Positions 1 to 8,545 of a stretch of DNA of 32,817 nt are shown piece by piece (position 1 is the stretch's first letter; each line of letters begins with the position of its first letter). This DNA is from Candidatus Omnitrophota bacterium (lineage in GTDB: Bacteria > Omnitrophota > Gorgyraeia > Tantalellales > Tantalellaceae): positions 100,730 to 133,546 of the forward strand of contig JADGBR010000002.1 of NCBI GenBank assembly GCA_015231405.1. The letters run 5' to 3'. The position numbers were made by a program, and so were the translations under genes. The notes beneath the pieces were generated by a model. It did not search any database and was not told where the DNA came from. It saw only the letters and a program-made list of their open reading frames with translations.

Positions 1-1551
1 CTGAAACACGCCCTTGAAAGCGGCGTCTATATCCTGTTTTAGGAGCATGTCAGCCAACGGGACGTTAACGGGCACCGGGGCTGACTGGACCCTCGGATCA
101 GTTTCGGAATAAAAAAGTATACTCCGCTTCATGCTGAAATCCGGCTGAAAATAACTTACTACCGGCGTGGTCCCGTCCATACTGAAATATTCAGTATTTA
201 CGTCCCAACCGTCCCACCACTGGAAGTTGCTGGTCATCCAGGCCCTGGCGTTCGCGACGAAAGGCGCCGGGTCAACAGTTGATCCTTCCCCTTCGGCTTT
301 CAGAGCCCCGGACTTAAAAACCGCGTCCGCCGCGCTGACATTTGCCATGGGCGTGACAACTTCCGGAGCTTTTGCCGATACCATGTTTACGGGAACGGTT
401 GTTTCATTGTATAACGGCCCGACCTTGCCGTCGGTAACGAGTCCCACATCGGGAAGAGCCTGGGACATCGGGCTGCCGCTCAATACTTCCCTGGGGCCAA
501 GAACTTCACCGACTAACCGTGTGGACGTTCTTCCTTTCCTGAGCCTGGCTTCCCTTCTGCTGTCGGCCATACGGCCAAAGAACGCTTTTACCCTATCAAG
601 CGGCACCCCGAAGAGCATTAAAGGGAGTGACGCTGTCATGGCACGCACACTTTCGTGATCCACGAGGCTATCCGGATTAAAATATGTCCATACAGCTATG
701 GCTAATAGTGTCGCGACCGTAGCCACAGAGAGGAACGCCTTTACCGCAACTCTCATCCCCTCACTTACCGCTTCGGGCATATTGACGATAAAATCCGTGA
801 CTACTCCTCTGGATATGACTTTTTGAGCTTCCGCTTGCTGGGTCGCAGGCGTTTTTTGAACCGCTTCCGCTATAACACCTGGTATGTCCTGATCTACTAA
901 TTCCATCTTCCCGGGTAGGGTCTTAACATGAGCCACAAGTGCCTGGTGATAATTATCGGTAACCAGAAGTTGTACCCCTATCCCGTTCGCTATTTCTCTT
1001 GCCTCCTCGCCATATGGGTTGAGTTTATAACCTTCCGGTATTTTCCCTGAACGGATCTCATCCATCGCACAAAAACGCATTACCCCAGCGCCTTTTTCAA
1101 GTTTAATGAGAATATCAGTCACTTCGCCTTGTTTCCCTTTGTATATTATTTTAAAATCACTACAATGAAGCTCGATATCCCTAGTATTAGATTGCGTATC
1201 AGTGAAGGTTATTTTGGATTCTGGAAAAGCAGTAAGTTCTTCTGTTGTCATTGACAGTAACCGTTTGATATCAGGGATTTCGCCCTGAAATGGCTTTGTT
1301 GCGGTGGCTAGCGCTTCAAGACTCCTGATGTTTGTCCGCGTGATCTCCGCTTTTAAAGCCTTCTCCAACTCAATGGCGGATGTTATCGCTATCTGAGCAG
1401 TGCCGATAAGATCAAACCCGGCTCTCGCAAGGTTGGACGGCACTTGCAAGGCCGATCCATGATCAATCGGTAATGTCGTCGAAATAAAAGTCGCAGTTAA
1501 TAGAATAGAAATAAACTTCACTGCTTTAGTGTTTCTAAATTGAGACAACAT
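1..1551 (-). CDS. Large exported/membrane protein, N-terminal part, runs off left edge
   Basis: An open frame of 517 codons without a stop runs from an ATG at 1551 to base 1, so the gene is cut by the window edge. The start has a strong ribosome site (AAAGGAG, about 6 nt upstream). Residues 1-35 look like a signal peptide or membrane anchor: a basic stretch, then the hydrophobic segment FISILLTATFISTTLP. Residues 40-230 are soluble and mixed-charge. A hydrophobic helix follows around residue 280 (LSVATVATLLAIAVW), with a second weak one (SLPLMLFGVPL) some 30 residues later. After that comes a low-complexity linker, then a Trp/Tyr-rich stretch near the edge (FQWWDGW). I recognise no catalytic domain. 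Very long exported proteins of this style are common in Omnitrophota, so this may be the front of a giant gene; that is inference. Codon use resembles the neighbours. The gap to 1731 is AT-rich and probably holds its promoter. Confidence 0.85.
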   Translation of the reverse strand, partial: MLSQFRNTKAVKFISILLTATFISTTLPIDHGSALQVPSNLARAGFDLIGTAQIAITSAIELEKALKAEITRTNIRSLEALATATKPFQGEIPDIKRLLSMTTEELTAFPESKITFTDTQSNTRDIELHCSDFKIIYKGKQGEVTDILIKLEKGAGVMRFCAMDEIRSGKIPEGYKLNPYGEEAREIANGIGVQLLVTDNYHQALVAHVKTLPGKMELVDQDIPGVIAEAVQKTPATQQAEAQKVISRGVVTDFIVNMPEAVSEGMRVAVKAFLSVATVATLLAIAVWTYFNPDSLVDHESVRAMTASLPLMLFGVPLDRVKAFFGRMADSRREARLRKGRTSTRLVGEVLGPREVLSGSPMSQALPDVGLVTDGKVGPLYNETTVPVNMVSAKAPEVVTPMANVSAADAVFKSGALKAEGEGSTVDPAPFVANARAWMTSNFQWWDGWDVNTEYFSMDGTTPVVSYFQPDFSMKRSILFYSETDPRVQSAPVPVNVPLADMLLKQDIDAAFKGVFQ

Positions 1552-1730
1552 GGCTTTCTCCTTTTATTTAATCTTCATAAATTTTTTAAAGAGTTTATTT
1601 TTCTAACAGTATACTCCGGTATCTGGCTTTTGTCAATATTATTTTATTAAGTATTTATAAAGTAGGTATTTTATAAAAAATATTGAAAGAACTGCACTTG
1701 TGGGAAGTTGGCGATGAATATGCCTTACTT

Positions 1731-2747
1731 TTATTGTACTAACACTGATGCGGGGAATTTGACAATAACCGTAGTTCCTTTGTTTATGCCTTCTGAAAAA
1801 ATTTCGATGGTTCCTTTGTACTTTTCAACTATCTTTTTGCATATGGGAAGGCCTATTCCGGTGCCTTCAGTTGATGTGTGATCCTGGGCGAACCTCTTAA
1901 AAACTGAAACTATTTTGTCGGGAGCTATCCCCGCGCCCGTATCTATTATTTTAAGAACCGCCCATTTACCGTCGGAAAAAGCTTCGATATCAATTGACCC
2001 TTCCTTAGTAAATTTCATGGAATTATCCGCAAGGTTGTAAATAAGCCCGTGTATCGCCTGTTTTTCGCCGTATATTTTATCCACCCCTGGATGTATGTTC
2101 ACGTTAATTTTAACGTTTTCCCGTTCCCAGGAAACCGAAAGGTCCCTTATAACCGAATCTACCATCGAACCGAGCGATATCACCTCGTTTTCTATACCTG
2201 GCTCCCCGGATACGTCCAGCTTGAAAAGATGCAATAAATTTGTTATGTCCTTGGTAAGCCTGGCTATATTCTTTTTCGCTATTAACTGTGATTTTAACAC
2301 TTTCCCGTGATCGTTCTGGGCGGACGCCCTTTCACACATCTCCCTAGCCATATTCAATATTGAAAGAGGGGTCTTGAACTCATGGGATATCTCCCTGAGG
2401 GTCATATGGTCCATATCCTCTTTACCCGGAAAAGCCCTTTCCATAGCGAAAAAGCAGCATATATTGGCGACCTTCCCATCGTTACCCGGTACCGGATATC
2501 TCAAGAGGTCCAAATACACCTCTTTACCCGCAATACGGGCCTTAACACGGTCCCGACCGCTATTAACCTCCTTATTACCCACCCGGAGGACCTCACCCAG
2601 TTCTTCCGGCACTCGACCCGGGTCAAAACATCCGAAAAGCTCCCCGGCCGCTCTGTTCGTATACAATATCTTCCCGTTCATATCCTTGACAATAACCCCG
2701 TCCGGGCAACTGTCAAGTATAGCTCTCAGGTCGATCTCACTGCTCAT
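1731..2747 (-). CDS. Cytosolic PAS-domain sensor histidine kinase (orphan)
   Basis: A 338-residue two-component sensor kinase. Residues 8-100 form a PAS domain (DSCPDGVIVKDMNGKILYTN). The HisKA dimerisation domain follows, with the phospho-accepting His122 in ISHEFKTPLS. The C-terminal HATPase_c domain has the N box (NLADNSMKFT), G1 (DTGAGI) and G2 (GTGIGLPICKK). No membrane segment or signal peptide is seen, so it should sense an internal cue or bind a cofactor in the PAS pocket. No response regulator lies next to it. I chose the ATG at 2747 because AGAGG sits 7 nt upstream; the longer frame back to 2834 is encoded by word repeats and is unlikely to be protein. It lies 116 bp downstream of hflX on the same strand and may be co-transcribed. 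Its partner and output are unknown. Confidence 0.9.
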   Translation of the reverse strand: MSSEIDLRAILDSCPDGVIVKDMNGKILYTNRAAGELFGCFDPGRVPEELGEVLRVGNKEVNSGRDRVKARIAGKEVYLDLLRYPVPGNDGKVANICCFFAMERAFPGKEDMDHMTLREISHEFKTPLSILNMAREMCERASAQNDHGKVLKSQLIAKKNIARLTKDITNLLHLFKLDVSGEPGIENEVISLGSMVDSVIRDLSVSWERENVKINVNIHPGVDKIYGEKQAIHGLIYNLADNSMKFTKEGSIDIEAFSDGKWAVLKIIDTGAGIAPDKIVSVFKRFAQDHTSTEGTGIGLPICKKIVEKYKGTIEIFSEGINKGTTVIVKFPASVLVQ

Positions 2748-2763
2748 TTCTGCCTCTCGTATT

Positions 2764-2862
2764 GGACCATAGACCATGGACCATGGACCTTCAGATATCC
2801 ATACATTAACCCGTGCACCCGTGCACTTTTCCAAACCCGTGCACCTGCCTACTGGCAGGCAG
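2764..2862. repeat. Short-word repeats between hflX and the kinase gene
   Basis: Two words recur here. GGACCATGGACC/GACCATGGACCAT occurs three times in a row at 2764-2789, and CCCGTGCAC three times at about 2810-2845. A small hairpin, CTGCC-TACTG-GCAG, lies at about 2846-2862, directly against the hflX stop codon. This is extragenic repeat DNA rather than coding sequence. Confidence 0.7.
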
Positions 2863-2863
2863 A

Positions 2864-4162
2864 CTATTCCTGCCCCTCGGCGCGTTCTTGAAGTTTCTTA
2901 TAGATCATGTACTTGTCTTTCTTCGCGATCCGGGCCTTGATCATGATCCCTTCATCGGTGAATTTTTCCTCTATTATGGAACCCTGCTTCCTGATAGCCC
3001 GGACGATATCATAATATTTATGCGGGACCATTATGTCAATATCCTCCATATCGCTTTGGATCTCCCGAACAATATCGTTTATAAGGTTATCTAACCCCTC
3101 TCCCTCCTGCGCCGATACCATTAGCGCTTCGGGGAAACGCATGGAAAGTATCTTGCGGTCACCTTCGTCCGGAACCTTGTCGATCTTATTGAGAACAGTT
3201 ATTATCGGCTTATCTCCGACTCCCATCTCTTCCAGCACCCCGAGGACCGAATCCCTCTCCTGTTCCATAATAGGGTCGCTCGAGTCTATGATATGGAAAA
3301 GGATATCAGCGTCCACGACTTCCTCGAGGGTCGCCTTAAAACTCTCGATAAGATGATGCGGCAATTCGTGGAGGAACCCGACGGTATCTGAAAGCAGCAC
3401 CGTCTGGTTATTCGGCAGATTGAGCTTTCTTACTATCGGGTCAAGCGTGCTGAAAAGCTGGTCTTTCGCCATTACCCCCGCTCCGGTAAGCGCGTTGAAA
3501 AGAGTCGATTTTCCGGAATTCGTGTACCCTACGAGAGCGATGGACATCATGGAGAATTTTTCCCTCTGTTTTCTCCTTCTCTTCCTTTGCATGGTCTTCA
3601 TCTTGAGATCTTTCTTCAGGCGCTCAACCTTTTCACGCAGCCTCCGCCTATCCACCTCAAGCTGCTGTTCGCCGGGGCCCTTGGTACCGACGCCGCCGTA
3701 CTGTCTGGAGAGATGCTTCCACATATGTGCAAGACGCGGCATGAGATAGATGAGCTGCGCGAGCTCGACCTGCATTTTTCCCTCGTCAGAGACAGCCCTC
3801 TTCGAAAAGATATCGAGAATGAGCTGGGTCCTGTCTATCGTTTTCACGGTAAATATCTCTTCGAGGTTCTTCTGCTGGGAAGGCGACAGGTCCTTGTCGA
3901 AAATGACCACGTCGGCGCCATTTTCGAGGACTAGCTCCGCGATCTCCTCAGCCTTGCCGCGGCCTATGAGAAGCCCGGGCATGAAGTTCTTAAGATTTAT
4001 GACAACCTGCTCCACAACTTCCACGCCCGAAGAAACGCCCAGTTTACGAAGTTCCTCCACCCTGTCCTCTATCGGCCAGGTCTCTTTTTCGTAGACATCG
4101 ACTGAGACGAGTATCGCTTTTTCTTTTTTTCGGGCGGTGTGGTGATATACGGGTTTTACCAT
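2864..4162 (-). CDS. hflX: Ribosome-associated GTPase HflX
   Basis: A 432-residue GTPase of the Obg-HflX superfamily that binds the 50S subunit and rescues or splits stalled ribosomes, especially under heat stress. The N-terminal HflX domain ends with the signature [14 protein letters not shown] (156-169). A basic coiled-coil linker (about 175-203) follows, then the G domain: G1 GYTNSGKS (212-219), G3 DTVGF (259-263) and G4 NKID (about 336). Length is normal for bacterial HflX. The ATG at 4162 has AAGGA just upstream. The gene lies downstream of miaB and miaA on the same strand; linkage of miaA and hflX is also known from the E. coli miaA-hfq-hflX region. Here a small four-helix-bundle gene flanked by inverted repeats sits between miaA and hflX. 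Confidence 0.97.
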   Translation of the reverse strand: MVKPVYHHTARKKEKAILVSVDVYEKETWPIEDRVEELRKLGVSSGVEVVEQVVINLKNFMPGLLIGRGKAEEIAELVLENGADVVIFDKDLSPSQQKNLEEIFTVKTIDRTQLILDIFSKRAVSDEGKMQVELAQLIYLMPRLAHMWKHLSRQYGGVGTKGPGEQQLEVDRRRLREKVERLKKDLKMKTMQRKRRRKQREKFSMMSIALVGYTNSGKSTLFNALTGAGVMAKDQLFSTLDPIVRKLNLPNNQTVLLSDTVGFLHELPHHLIESFKATLEEVVDADILFHIIDSSDPIMEQERDSVLGVLEEMGVGDKPIITVLNKIDKVPDEGDRKILSMRFPEALMVSAQEGEGLDNLINDIVREIQSDMEDIDIMVPHKYYDIVRAIRKQGSIIEEKFTDEGIMIKARIAKKDKYMIYKKLQERAEGQE

Positions 4163-4199
4163 TTGTTCCTTATATGCCGCAAGTGATAGTAGTTTAGAA

Positions 4200-4225
4200 A
4201 CCAGTAACCAGTTGCCAGTAACCAG
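4200..4225. repeat. Left arm of inverted repeat around the four-helix-bundle gene
   Basis: The sequence is ACCAGTAACCAG, then TTGCC, then AGTAACCAG. It is the inverse of the array at 4686-4707 (CTGGTTACTGGTTACTGG). The two arms enclose the whole four-helix-bundle gene and little else, so they look like the termini of a small inserted unit. Confidence 0.7.
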
Positions 4226-4262
4226 AGAAAGGGCTCTAGAGATCAGAACCCAGATAATGTTT

Positions 4263-4622
4263 TTATTTCCTGTTCATCAAAGCATGTAGCATAGACGTAA
4301 TTTCTCTTGCATCCCGCCTCATCTTTATAGATACATCATTTTCGATGAGTTTTTGCCTCGCAATGACATTTAATACGGAAACACATTCCCTCGCAGAATC
4401 CGAAGAAATACTAAAATATCTATTTTTCTCTTTAGACGATATTTTGTCATTACCCTCTGCTATATTATTTGCGATAGATAACCCCGCTCGAATAAGATTT
4501 TTTCCAATGGAATATTTGAATTCAGTATTCAATGTTTTATATATTTCGAATACCTTATCAATGAAATCCAAAGATTTCTGATACACCTTTAACTTCTCAA
4601 AATCAAATTCAAACTCCCCCAC
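4263..4622 (-). CDS. Four-helix-bundle protein (23S rRNA IVP/S23 family)
   Basis: 119 residues. The N-terminal half has the family pattern: an acidic start, [19 protein letters not shown], then the central [20 protein letters not shown], then an SSKEKNRYF segment. The family was first seen inside spirochaete 23S rRNA intervening sequences, and free-standing copies are scattered through uncultured bacterial genomes. Function is unknown; a nucleic-acid-binding or partner-binding role is inferred from the structure of relatives. The start is a GTG at 4622 with AAAGGAG 4 nt upstream. The gene interrupts the miaA-hflX run, is more AT-rich than its neighbours and is flanked by inverted GTAACCAG arrays, which suggests it came in as a small mobile unit. 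Confidence 0.88.
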   Translation of the reverse strand: MGEFEFDFEKLKVYQKSLDFIDKVFEIYKTLNTEFKYSIGKNLIRAGLSIANNIAEGNDKISSKEKNRYFSISSDSARECVSVLNVIARQKLIENDVSIKMRRDAREITSMLHALMNRK

Positions 4623-4685
4623 TTTTCTCCTTTATCTAGTCGACTAACTTAGATTCTCTGGTATTTGGTATCTGTTACCCGTATT

Positions 4686-4707
4686 CTGGTTACTGGTTAC
4701 TGGTTAC
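4686..4707. repeat. Right arm of inverted repeat; supplies the miaA stop
   Basis: Three tandem TGGTTAC words. On the minus strand they encode the last residues and stop of miaA (VTSNQ then TAA), so the insertion appears to have replaced the native 3' end of miaA. It pairs with the inverted arm at 4200-4225. Confidence 0.7.
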
Positions 4708-5613
4708 TTTAAAGAGTATCTCCCTGGCAATCTCCTTGGGCTCACGCATTGCATCGACCCACTCGATCCGATTATCCGCCCTGAACCAGGTGATCTGCCG
4801 TTTCGCGTAATGCCTCGTGTTCTTTTTCATCTCTTCTCTAGCGGTATCGATATCCCATTCCCCGCGAAGGTACGCTCCGATCTCTTTTATCCCTATGGCT
4901 TTAGAAGCAGTTTCGCTTAACCGCCCTTTTTCCAGGGCCCTCACTTCTTCAATTATACCTTCATCGAACATTTTGTCGACCGATTTATTGATCCTTTCGT
5001 ACATCATCTCCCTTTCCAGCGCCAGGCCGAATATCCTCTTGGCGTATCCTATTCCCTCCCCGGCCGTCTCGATCTTCTTCTCGCTCATGGGCCTGCCGGT
5101 GAGCTCATACACCTCGATAGCCCTCGTTACCCTTTTCAGATCGTTAGGGTGCAGTTTAGCCGCGGTGACCGGATCCATAAGACGCAACCTGTCATATAAT
5201 ACCTCTTTCCCTTCCTTGTCCGCCCGCGCGATAAGCTCTTTTCTGAGCTCTTCATCCTTAACCGGCCCGTTGAATATCCCGTCCAGCAAAGTCCTTAAGT
5301 AGAGGCCTGTACCGCCGACTACCAGGGGTGCCTTACCCCCGGAAATGATCTTGTTTATCACGGTTCTCGCTTCGACGGAATATCTGGCGGCGTTATATTC
5401 CTCGCCAGGGTCGATAATATTCACGAAATGATGTTTCACTTTTTTGAGCTCTTCGCCCGAGGGGACGCGCGTGAGGATATCCATGCCTCTATATATCTGC
5501 ATAGAATCGCAGGAAACGATCTCCGAATCGATCCTTGAAGCCACCTCGAGCGCGACGCGTGATTTACCCGAGGACGTCGGCCCGACGATCACTATTATCA
5601 TGTCATTGTCCAT
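4690..5613 (-). CDS. miaA: tRNA dimethylallyltransferase MiaA
   Basis: Transfers a dimethylallyl group to A37 of tRNAs reading UNN codons; MiaB then thiomethylates the product, and the miaB gene lies directly upstream. The P-loop GPTSSGKS, the substrate motif SCDSMQIYRGMDI and VGGTGLYLRTLLDG are all present, as is the C-terminal KRQITWFR of the family. The frame is open back to 5646, but the first eleven codons come from the GCATGGCGCAAAG repeat. I therefore place the start at the ATG at 5613, or possibly 5601 (MIIVIVGPT); neither has a clear ribosome site. The last codons and stop are supplied by the GTAACCAG repeat array, so both ends of the gene touch repeat DNA. The protein is about 307 residues, normal for MiaA. 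Confidence 0.96.
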   Translation of the reverse strand: MDNDMIIVIVGPTSSGKSRVALEVASRIDSEIVSCDSMQIYRGMDILTRVPSGEELKKVKHHFVNIIDPGEEYNAARYSVEARTVINKIISGGKAPLVVGGTGLYLRTLLDGIFNGPVKDEELRKELIARADKEGKEVLYDRLRLMDPVTAAKLHPNDLKRVTRAIEVYELTGRPMSEKKIETAGEGIGYAKRIFGLALEREMMYERINKSVDKMFDEGIIEEVRALEKGRLSETASKAIGIKEIGAYLRGEWDIDTAREEMKKNTRHYAKRQITWFRADNRIEWVDAMREPKEIAREILFKVTSNQ

Positions 5614-5621
5614 AAATATCG

Positions 5622-5697
5622 GCATGGCGCAAAGCGCATAGAGCATGGCGCAAAGAAAAATACAGAATACAAATACGCTATGCGCTTTGCGCCATGC
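5622..5697. repeat. 20-bp perfect inverted repeat between miaB and miaA
   Basis: The left arm GCATGGCGCAAAGCGCATAG (5622-5641) is the exact reverse complement of 5678-5697, with a 36-nt loop that contains a further partial copy (GCATGGCGCAAAG at 5643-5655). A long hairpin could form in the miaB-miaA transcript. There is no T-run, so it is not a standard intrinsic terminator. Confidence 0.8.
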
Positions 5698-5698
5698 G

Positions 5699-7150
5699 CT
5701 ATGTCTCTAACTCGCTTTTAAGCGTGAACGGAGAAGTCCCTTTCACGGTAACCTTCACCACCTTTCCTATCAGGTCGGACGGCCCCTTGAACACGCACGA
5801 TGTATTGTCCCTCGTCTTCCCGACCAGCTCATCCTTTGACATCCGGCTGGGCCCCTCGACCAGGACTTCCTGACTACTCGACACCATCTTTTTGTTTATC
5901 TCATAAGATATCTCTTTCTGTATCTCGAGAAGCTCCCTGTTCCTTTCGACCTTTATCTTCTCGGGGACATCGTCGATCAGCGTCGATGAAAGCGCCGGCG
6001 GCCTAGGCGAATACTTAAAAATAAAAGACGAGTTGAACTTGATATCCTCCATAGCCATCCGCGTCGCCACATAGTCCGATTCTTTCTCTGACGGAAAACC
6101 CACTAAAATATCCGTACTGATACCCACTCCAGGCACCATCTCCCGAAGTGTATCGACCTTTTTCATATACTCGTCAAGCGTATATTTCCTGTTCATAAGG
6201 TCCAGTATCTTATTCGATCCGGACTGAAGGCACATATGCATATGCTCGCATACTTTAGGGAGGTCGCGCATCGCCTTAAAAAGAGGCTTACCCGCGTCCT
6301 TGGGGTGACTGGTCGTGAACCGTATCCTTTCGATGCCCTTTATGTCGTTCACGGCTTCCAGTATCTCCGGAAAATCCACTTTCTGCGTCTGGCCCTTACC
6401 GTAAGAATTCACGTTCTGCCCGAGAAGTATCACCTCTTTGAAACCGGCGTCAGCCAGAGATTTTACCTCTTTAACTATATCCTTTTTCGGGCGTGATACC
6501 TCGCGCCCCCTGACGTATGGGACTATACAGTATGAACAATAGTTGTCACAACCGTACATTACGTTAACGTAAGCCGAGAATACTCCCGAACGATACGCCG
6601 GGTCAGTCCCTTTCTTAGGCCTCTTCAGCTTATCCACGGCAAGCACTTTTTTCCCGTCCAACGCTTCTCTGAGAAGCTCGGGCATATCGTATATGTTCCC
6701 GGGGCCTACCACCATATCCAGGGATGGAAACCTCGAAAAAAGCGACTCGCCGTGCCGCTGGGACATACACCCCAGGATCCCGATCATTTTCCCGGGTTTC
6801 TTATCTTTGAGCGAAGAAAGCTTCTCGATATTCCCGGCGACCCTCTCCTCCGCGTGCTCCCTGACGCTGCACGTATTAAAAAGAACGACCTCCGCCTCAT
6901 CCTGACTCTCCGCGACCCCGAACCCGTGGTCCATAAGAAGCCCCGCTATGATCTCCGAATCCCGTTCGTTCATCTGGCATCCGAAAGTGCGGAGAAAAAC
7001 CTTAACATCTTTTGGCTGGACCTGTTCTTTCGCCAAAGAGGCCTCCGTTTTACCCGCCGGGCCCGCCGCCGGCTCTTTGACCTCATCCGTATCTAATAAG
7101 TCATCCTCATCCCTCTGCAATATAACTATCTTTTGCTTTTTCGCCATCAT
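5699..7150 (-). CDS. miaB: tRNA-2-methylthio-N6-dimethylallyladenosine synthase MiaB
   Basis: A radical-SAM methylthiotransferase that adds a methylthio group to i6A37 of tRNA, acting after MiaA. Order of parts: a 48-residue acidic/Ala-rich N-terminal extension; the UPF0004 domain beginning VKVFLRTFGCQMNERDSE, with its cluster cysteines in FGCQM, NTCSVRE and LGCMSQ; the radical-SAM triad in GCDNYCSYCIVPYVRGREVSR; and a C-terminal TRAM domain. Total length is 483 residues. The YCIVPYVRGREVSR signature points to MiaB rather than MtaB or RimO. The start is ATG at 7150 (or the adjacent ATG at 7147), with GAGGGG just upstream. It is the first gene of the miaB-miaA-hflX run. Its first 57 codons and upstream DNA recur at 8546-9007, and its first two dozen codons at 17193-17264. 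Confidence 0.96.
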   Translation of the reverse strand: MMAKKQKIVILQRDEDDLLDTDEVKEPAAGPAGKTEASLAKEQVQPKDVKVFLRTFGCQMNERDSEIIAGLLMDHGFGVAESQDEAEVVLFNTCSVREHAEERVAGNIEKLSSLKDKKPGKMIGILGCMSQRHGESLFSRFPSLDMVVGPGNIYDMPELLREALDGKKVLAVDKLKRPKKGTDPAYRSGVFSAYVNVMYGCDNYCSYCIVPYVRGREVSRPKKDIVKEVKSLADAGFKEVILLGQNVNSYGKGQTQKVDFPEILEAVNDIKGIERIRFTTSHPKDAGKPLFKAMRDLPKVCEHMHMCLQSGSNKILDLMNRKYTLDEYMKKVDTLREMVPGVGISTDILVGFPSEKESDYVATRMAMEDIKFNSSFIFKYSPRPPALSSTLIDDVPEKIKVERNRELLEIQKEISYEINKKMVSSSQEVLVEGPSRMSKDELVGKTRDNTSCVFKGPSDLIGKVVKVTVKGTSPFTLKSELET

Positions 7151-7442
7151 TTACCCCTCATGAATTTATTTTTGATACCAGACTCACCTAAAAGCATTTT
7201 ATCATACTAACGATATGCCTGGAAGAAAACAATGTTGGAGGATAGCGTAATAAAGTACGCCTCCTTTGGTCAAGAATGCGCTATGGTAACGTTTCCCGGG
7301 TCAAAAGGGAAGATGGGATTCTAAGCGGAGAGTAGTATCGCTGACTCGCGAGCGGGGACAGGCCTAGGTTTGGTTTCGGGGACAACCCTGGGATCGATTT
7401 TTCCCCAGGTCCAGGTTCACATTCGGACCCGTCCCCGTTCGT
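6981..7442. repeat. 462-bp direct repeat, copy A (miaB 5' end and upstream DNA)
   Basis: Covers the first 57 codons of intact miaB plus about 290 bp upstream. It matches 8546-9007 over exactly the same length, with only scattered substitutions by eye. It accounts for most of the gene-free stretch 7151-7498, which also holds a palindromic GGGGACAGG...GTCCCC region at 7354-7436. I see no open reading frame of its own outside miaB. Confidence 0.9.
7354..7436. repeat. REP-like nested palindrome, copy A
   Basis: GGGGACAGG at 7354-7362 faces CCGTCCCC near 7429-7436, with an inner CCCTGGG...CCCAGG pair. The equivalent in copy B (8919-9001) has perfect 9-bp outer arms. The arrangement resembles REP/BIME elements, but no RAYT transposase is seen in the window. 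Confidence 0.5.
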
Positions 7443-7498
7443 TTCCTATGACCATACAACAGCCATAGGGCTTATCAAACTTATCTTGGCGATATCGT

Positions 7499-8443
7499 TT
7501 AGTTACTTTTGCACCTATGGATTTCCACAGTTACATGGACAAGACCAAGGTCGTCAGGGATCAATTTCCTGTATTGATCGGGCTCAAGCGGATTGCAAGC
7601 AACCACTGAGACGATAACGTTATAAATGTTTGGGCCGACTGACCAAAGATGCAAATCCGAAACCTTGCTATCGCCATCCGCCTCAATACTTGCTTTTATC
7701 TTTTGCTGGATGCCTTCCGGCCCAGCTTTGTCCAGCAAAATATGACTTGTCGCGATCAAAAGCCCAAACGACCACTTAAAAACCATGATACCGCCGACAA
7801 TTCCCATAAGCGGATCCATCGAGATAAGGCCGAAATATTTCGCCGAAAGTAACGCGACAATCGCCAAGACCGACGTAAGAGCGTCTGCAAGAACATGCAG
7901 ATAAGCGGATTGCAAATTGTGGTCATGGGTATGGTGATGATCTGAATGATCATCAGAGTCATGTTCATGCGTGTGGCCGACTTTTTTTCTTGTGTCCAGA
8001 ATGAACACAGACACCAGATTGACTACTAATCCTATGACCGCAACAAATATAGCCTGATTAAAGGCTATGCTGACAGGCGCAAAGATCCTCTTCGCGCTTT
8101 TCCAGAGCATAAACAAGGCGAAAAATCCTAAGAGTATCGCCCCTGTGAACCCTCCAAGCGTGTTAACCTTCCCTGTCCCAAAGTTAAAACTTTTATTGCC
8201 TGAATGACGCCTCGCGTAAATGTAAGCGAAGGAATTAATGCCTAAAGCGGTCGCGTGGGAAGCCATGTGCAAGCCATCAGCAAGAAGCGCCATGGAGCCA
8301 AAAACGATACCCGCGACAATCTCTACCACCATCATGACAAATGTCACCACGGTGACAAGAATAGTTCGACGTTCACCCGCCTGCTCCCTATCCTGACCAA
8401 AGATATGGTCGTGTTGCCAAAGTCGAATATTTTTTAAATGCAT
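7499..8443 (-). CDS. dmeF: CDF-family Co2+/Ni2+ efflux transporter, DmeF-like
   Basis: A 314-residue cation diffusion facilitator that exports divalent metals from the cytoplasm in exchange for protons. The N-terminus (HDHIFGQDREQAGERRT) and TM2 motif MALLADGLHMASHATALGI match the DmeF branch rather than ZitB/CzcD. About six membrane segments are visible. A His/Asp-rich metal loop (about residues 150-175, HTHEHDSDDHSDHHHTHDH) precedes TM5, which carries the second metal-site HxxxD pair (HVLADALTS). A cytoplasmic C-terminal domain ends near VHVTVEIHRC. AAGGA sits 8 nt upstream of the ATG. The gene lies between the two copies of the 462-bp repeat, in other words as cargo of a duplication. No metal-sensing regulator is adjacent. 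Co/Ni specificity is a family-level inference. Confidence 0.9.
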   Translation of the reverse strand: MHLKNIRLWQHDHIFGQDREQAGERRTILVTVVTFVMMVVEIVAGIVFGSMALLADGLHMASHATALGINSFAYIYARRHSGNKSFNFGTGKVNTLGGFTGAILLGFFALFMLWKSAKRIFAPVSIAFNQAIFVAVIGLVVNLVSVFILDTRKKVGHTHEHDSDDHSDHHHTHDHNLQSAYLHVLADALTSVLAIVALLSAKYFGLISMDPLMGIVGGIMVFKWSFGLLIATSHILLDKAGPEGIQQKIKASIEADGDSKVSDLHLWSVGPNIYNVIVSVVACNPLEPDQYRKLIPDDLGLVHVTVEIHRCKSN

Positions 8444-8477
8444 ATTGCTGTCCTTAGATCAATGATTTTGTCTTCAG

Positions 8478-8545
8478 TTAAAATGCCCCGACTACCGCCT
8501 CGGCCAAGCTCGCCATCGCATTACCATAATCCTGCCACCGGCCAG
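8478..8545 (-). pseudogene. C-terminal remnant of an unknown gene (tail peptide, copy 1)
   Basis: Minus-strand frame from 8543 to the TAA at 8478 reads GRWQDYGNAM then ASLAEAVVGAF. A homologous tail ends at 10080. The two differ mainly at third codon positions (six silent against three replacement codons by my count), so this was once translated in this frame. It is fused at its 5' side to the truncated miaB copy and ends 34 bp before dmeF. I do not recognise the parent protein. Confidence 0.55.

Noticed and set aside
167-658. A 163-codon plus-strand open frame at the left edge.
   Set aside because: It lies antisense to the continuous 517-codon minus-strand gene, which has a ribosome site, a signal-like N-terminus and an open edge; the plus-strand frame has neither and resembles no protein.
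4200-4707. GTAACCAG arrays as a CRISPR or tandem-repeat array.
   Set aside because: The words are 7-9 bp and contiguous with no unique spacers, and the two arrays are inverted relative to each other.
5602-5646. The longer MiaA start at 5646.
   Set aside because: The added residues are encoded by the inverted-repeat DNA and precede the usual MiaA N-terminus.
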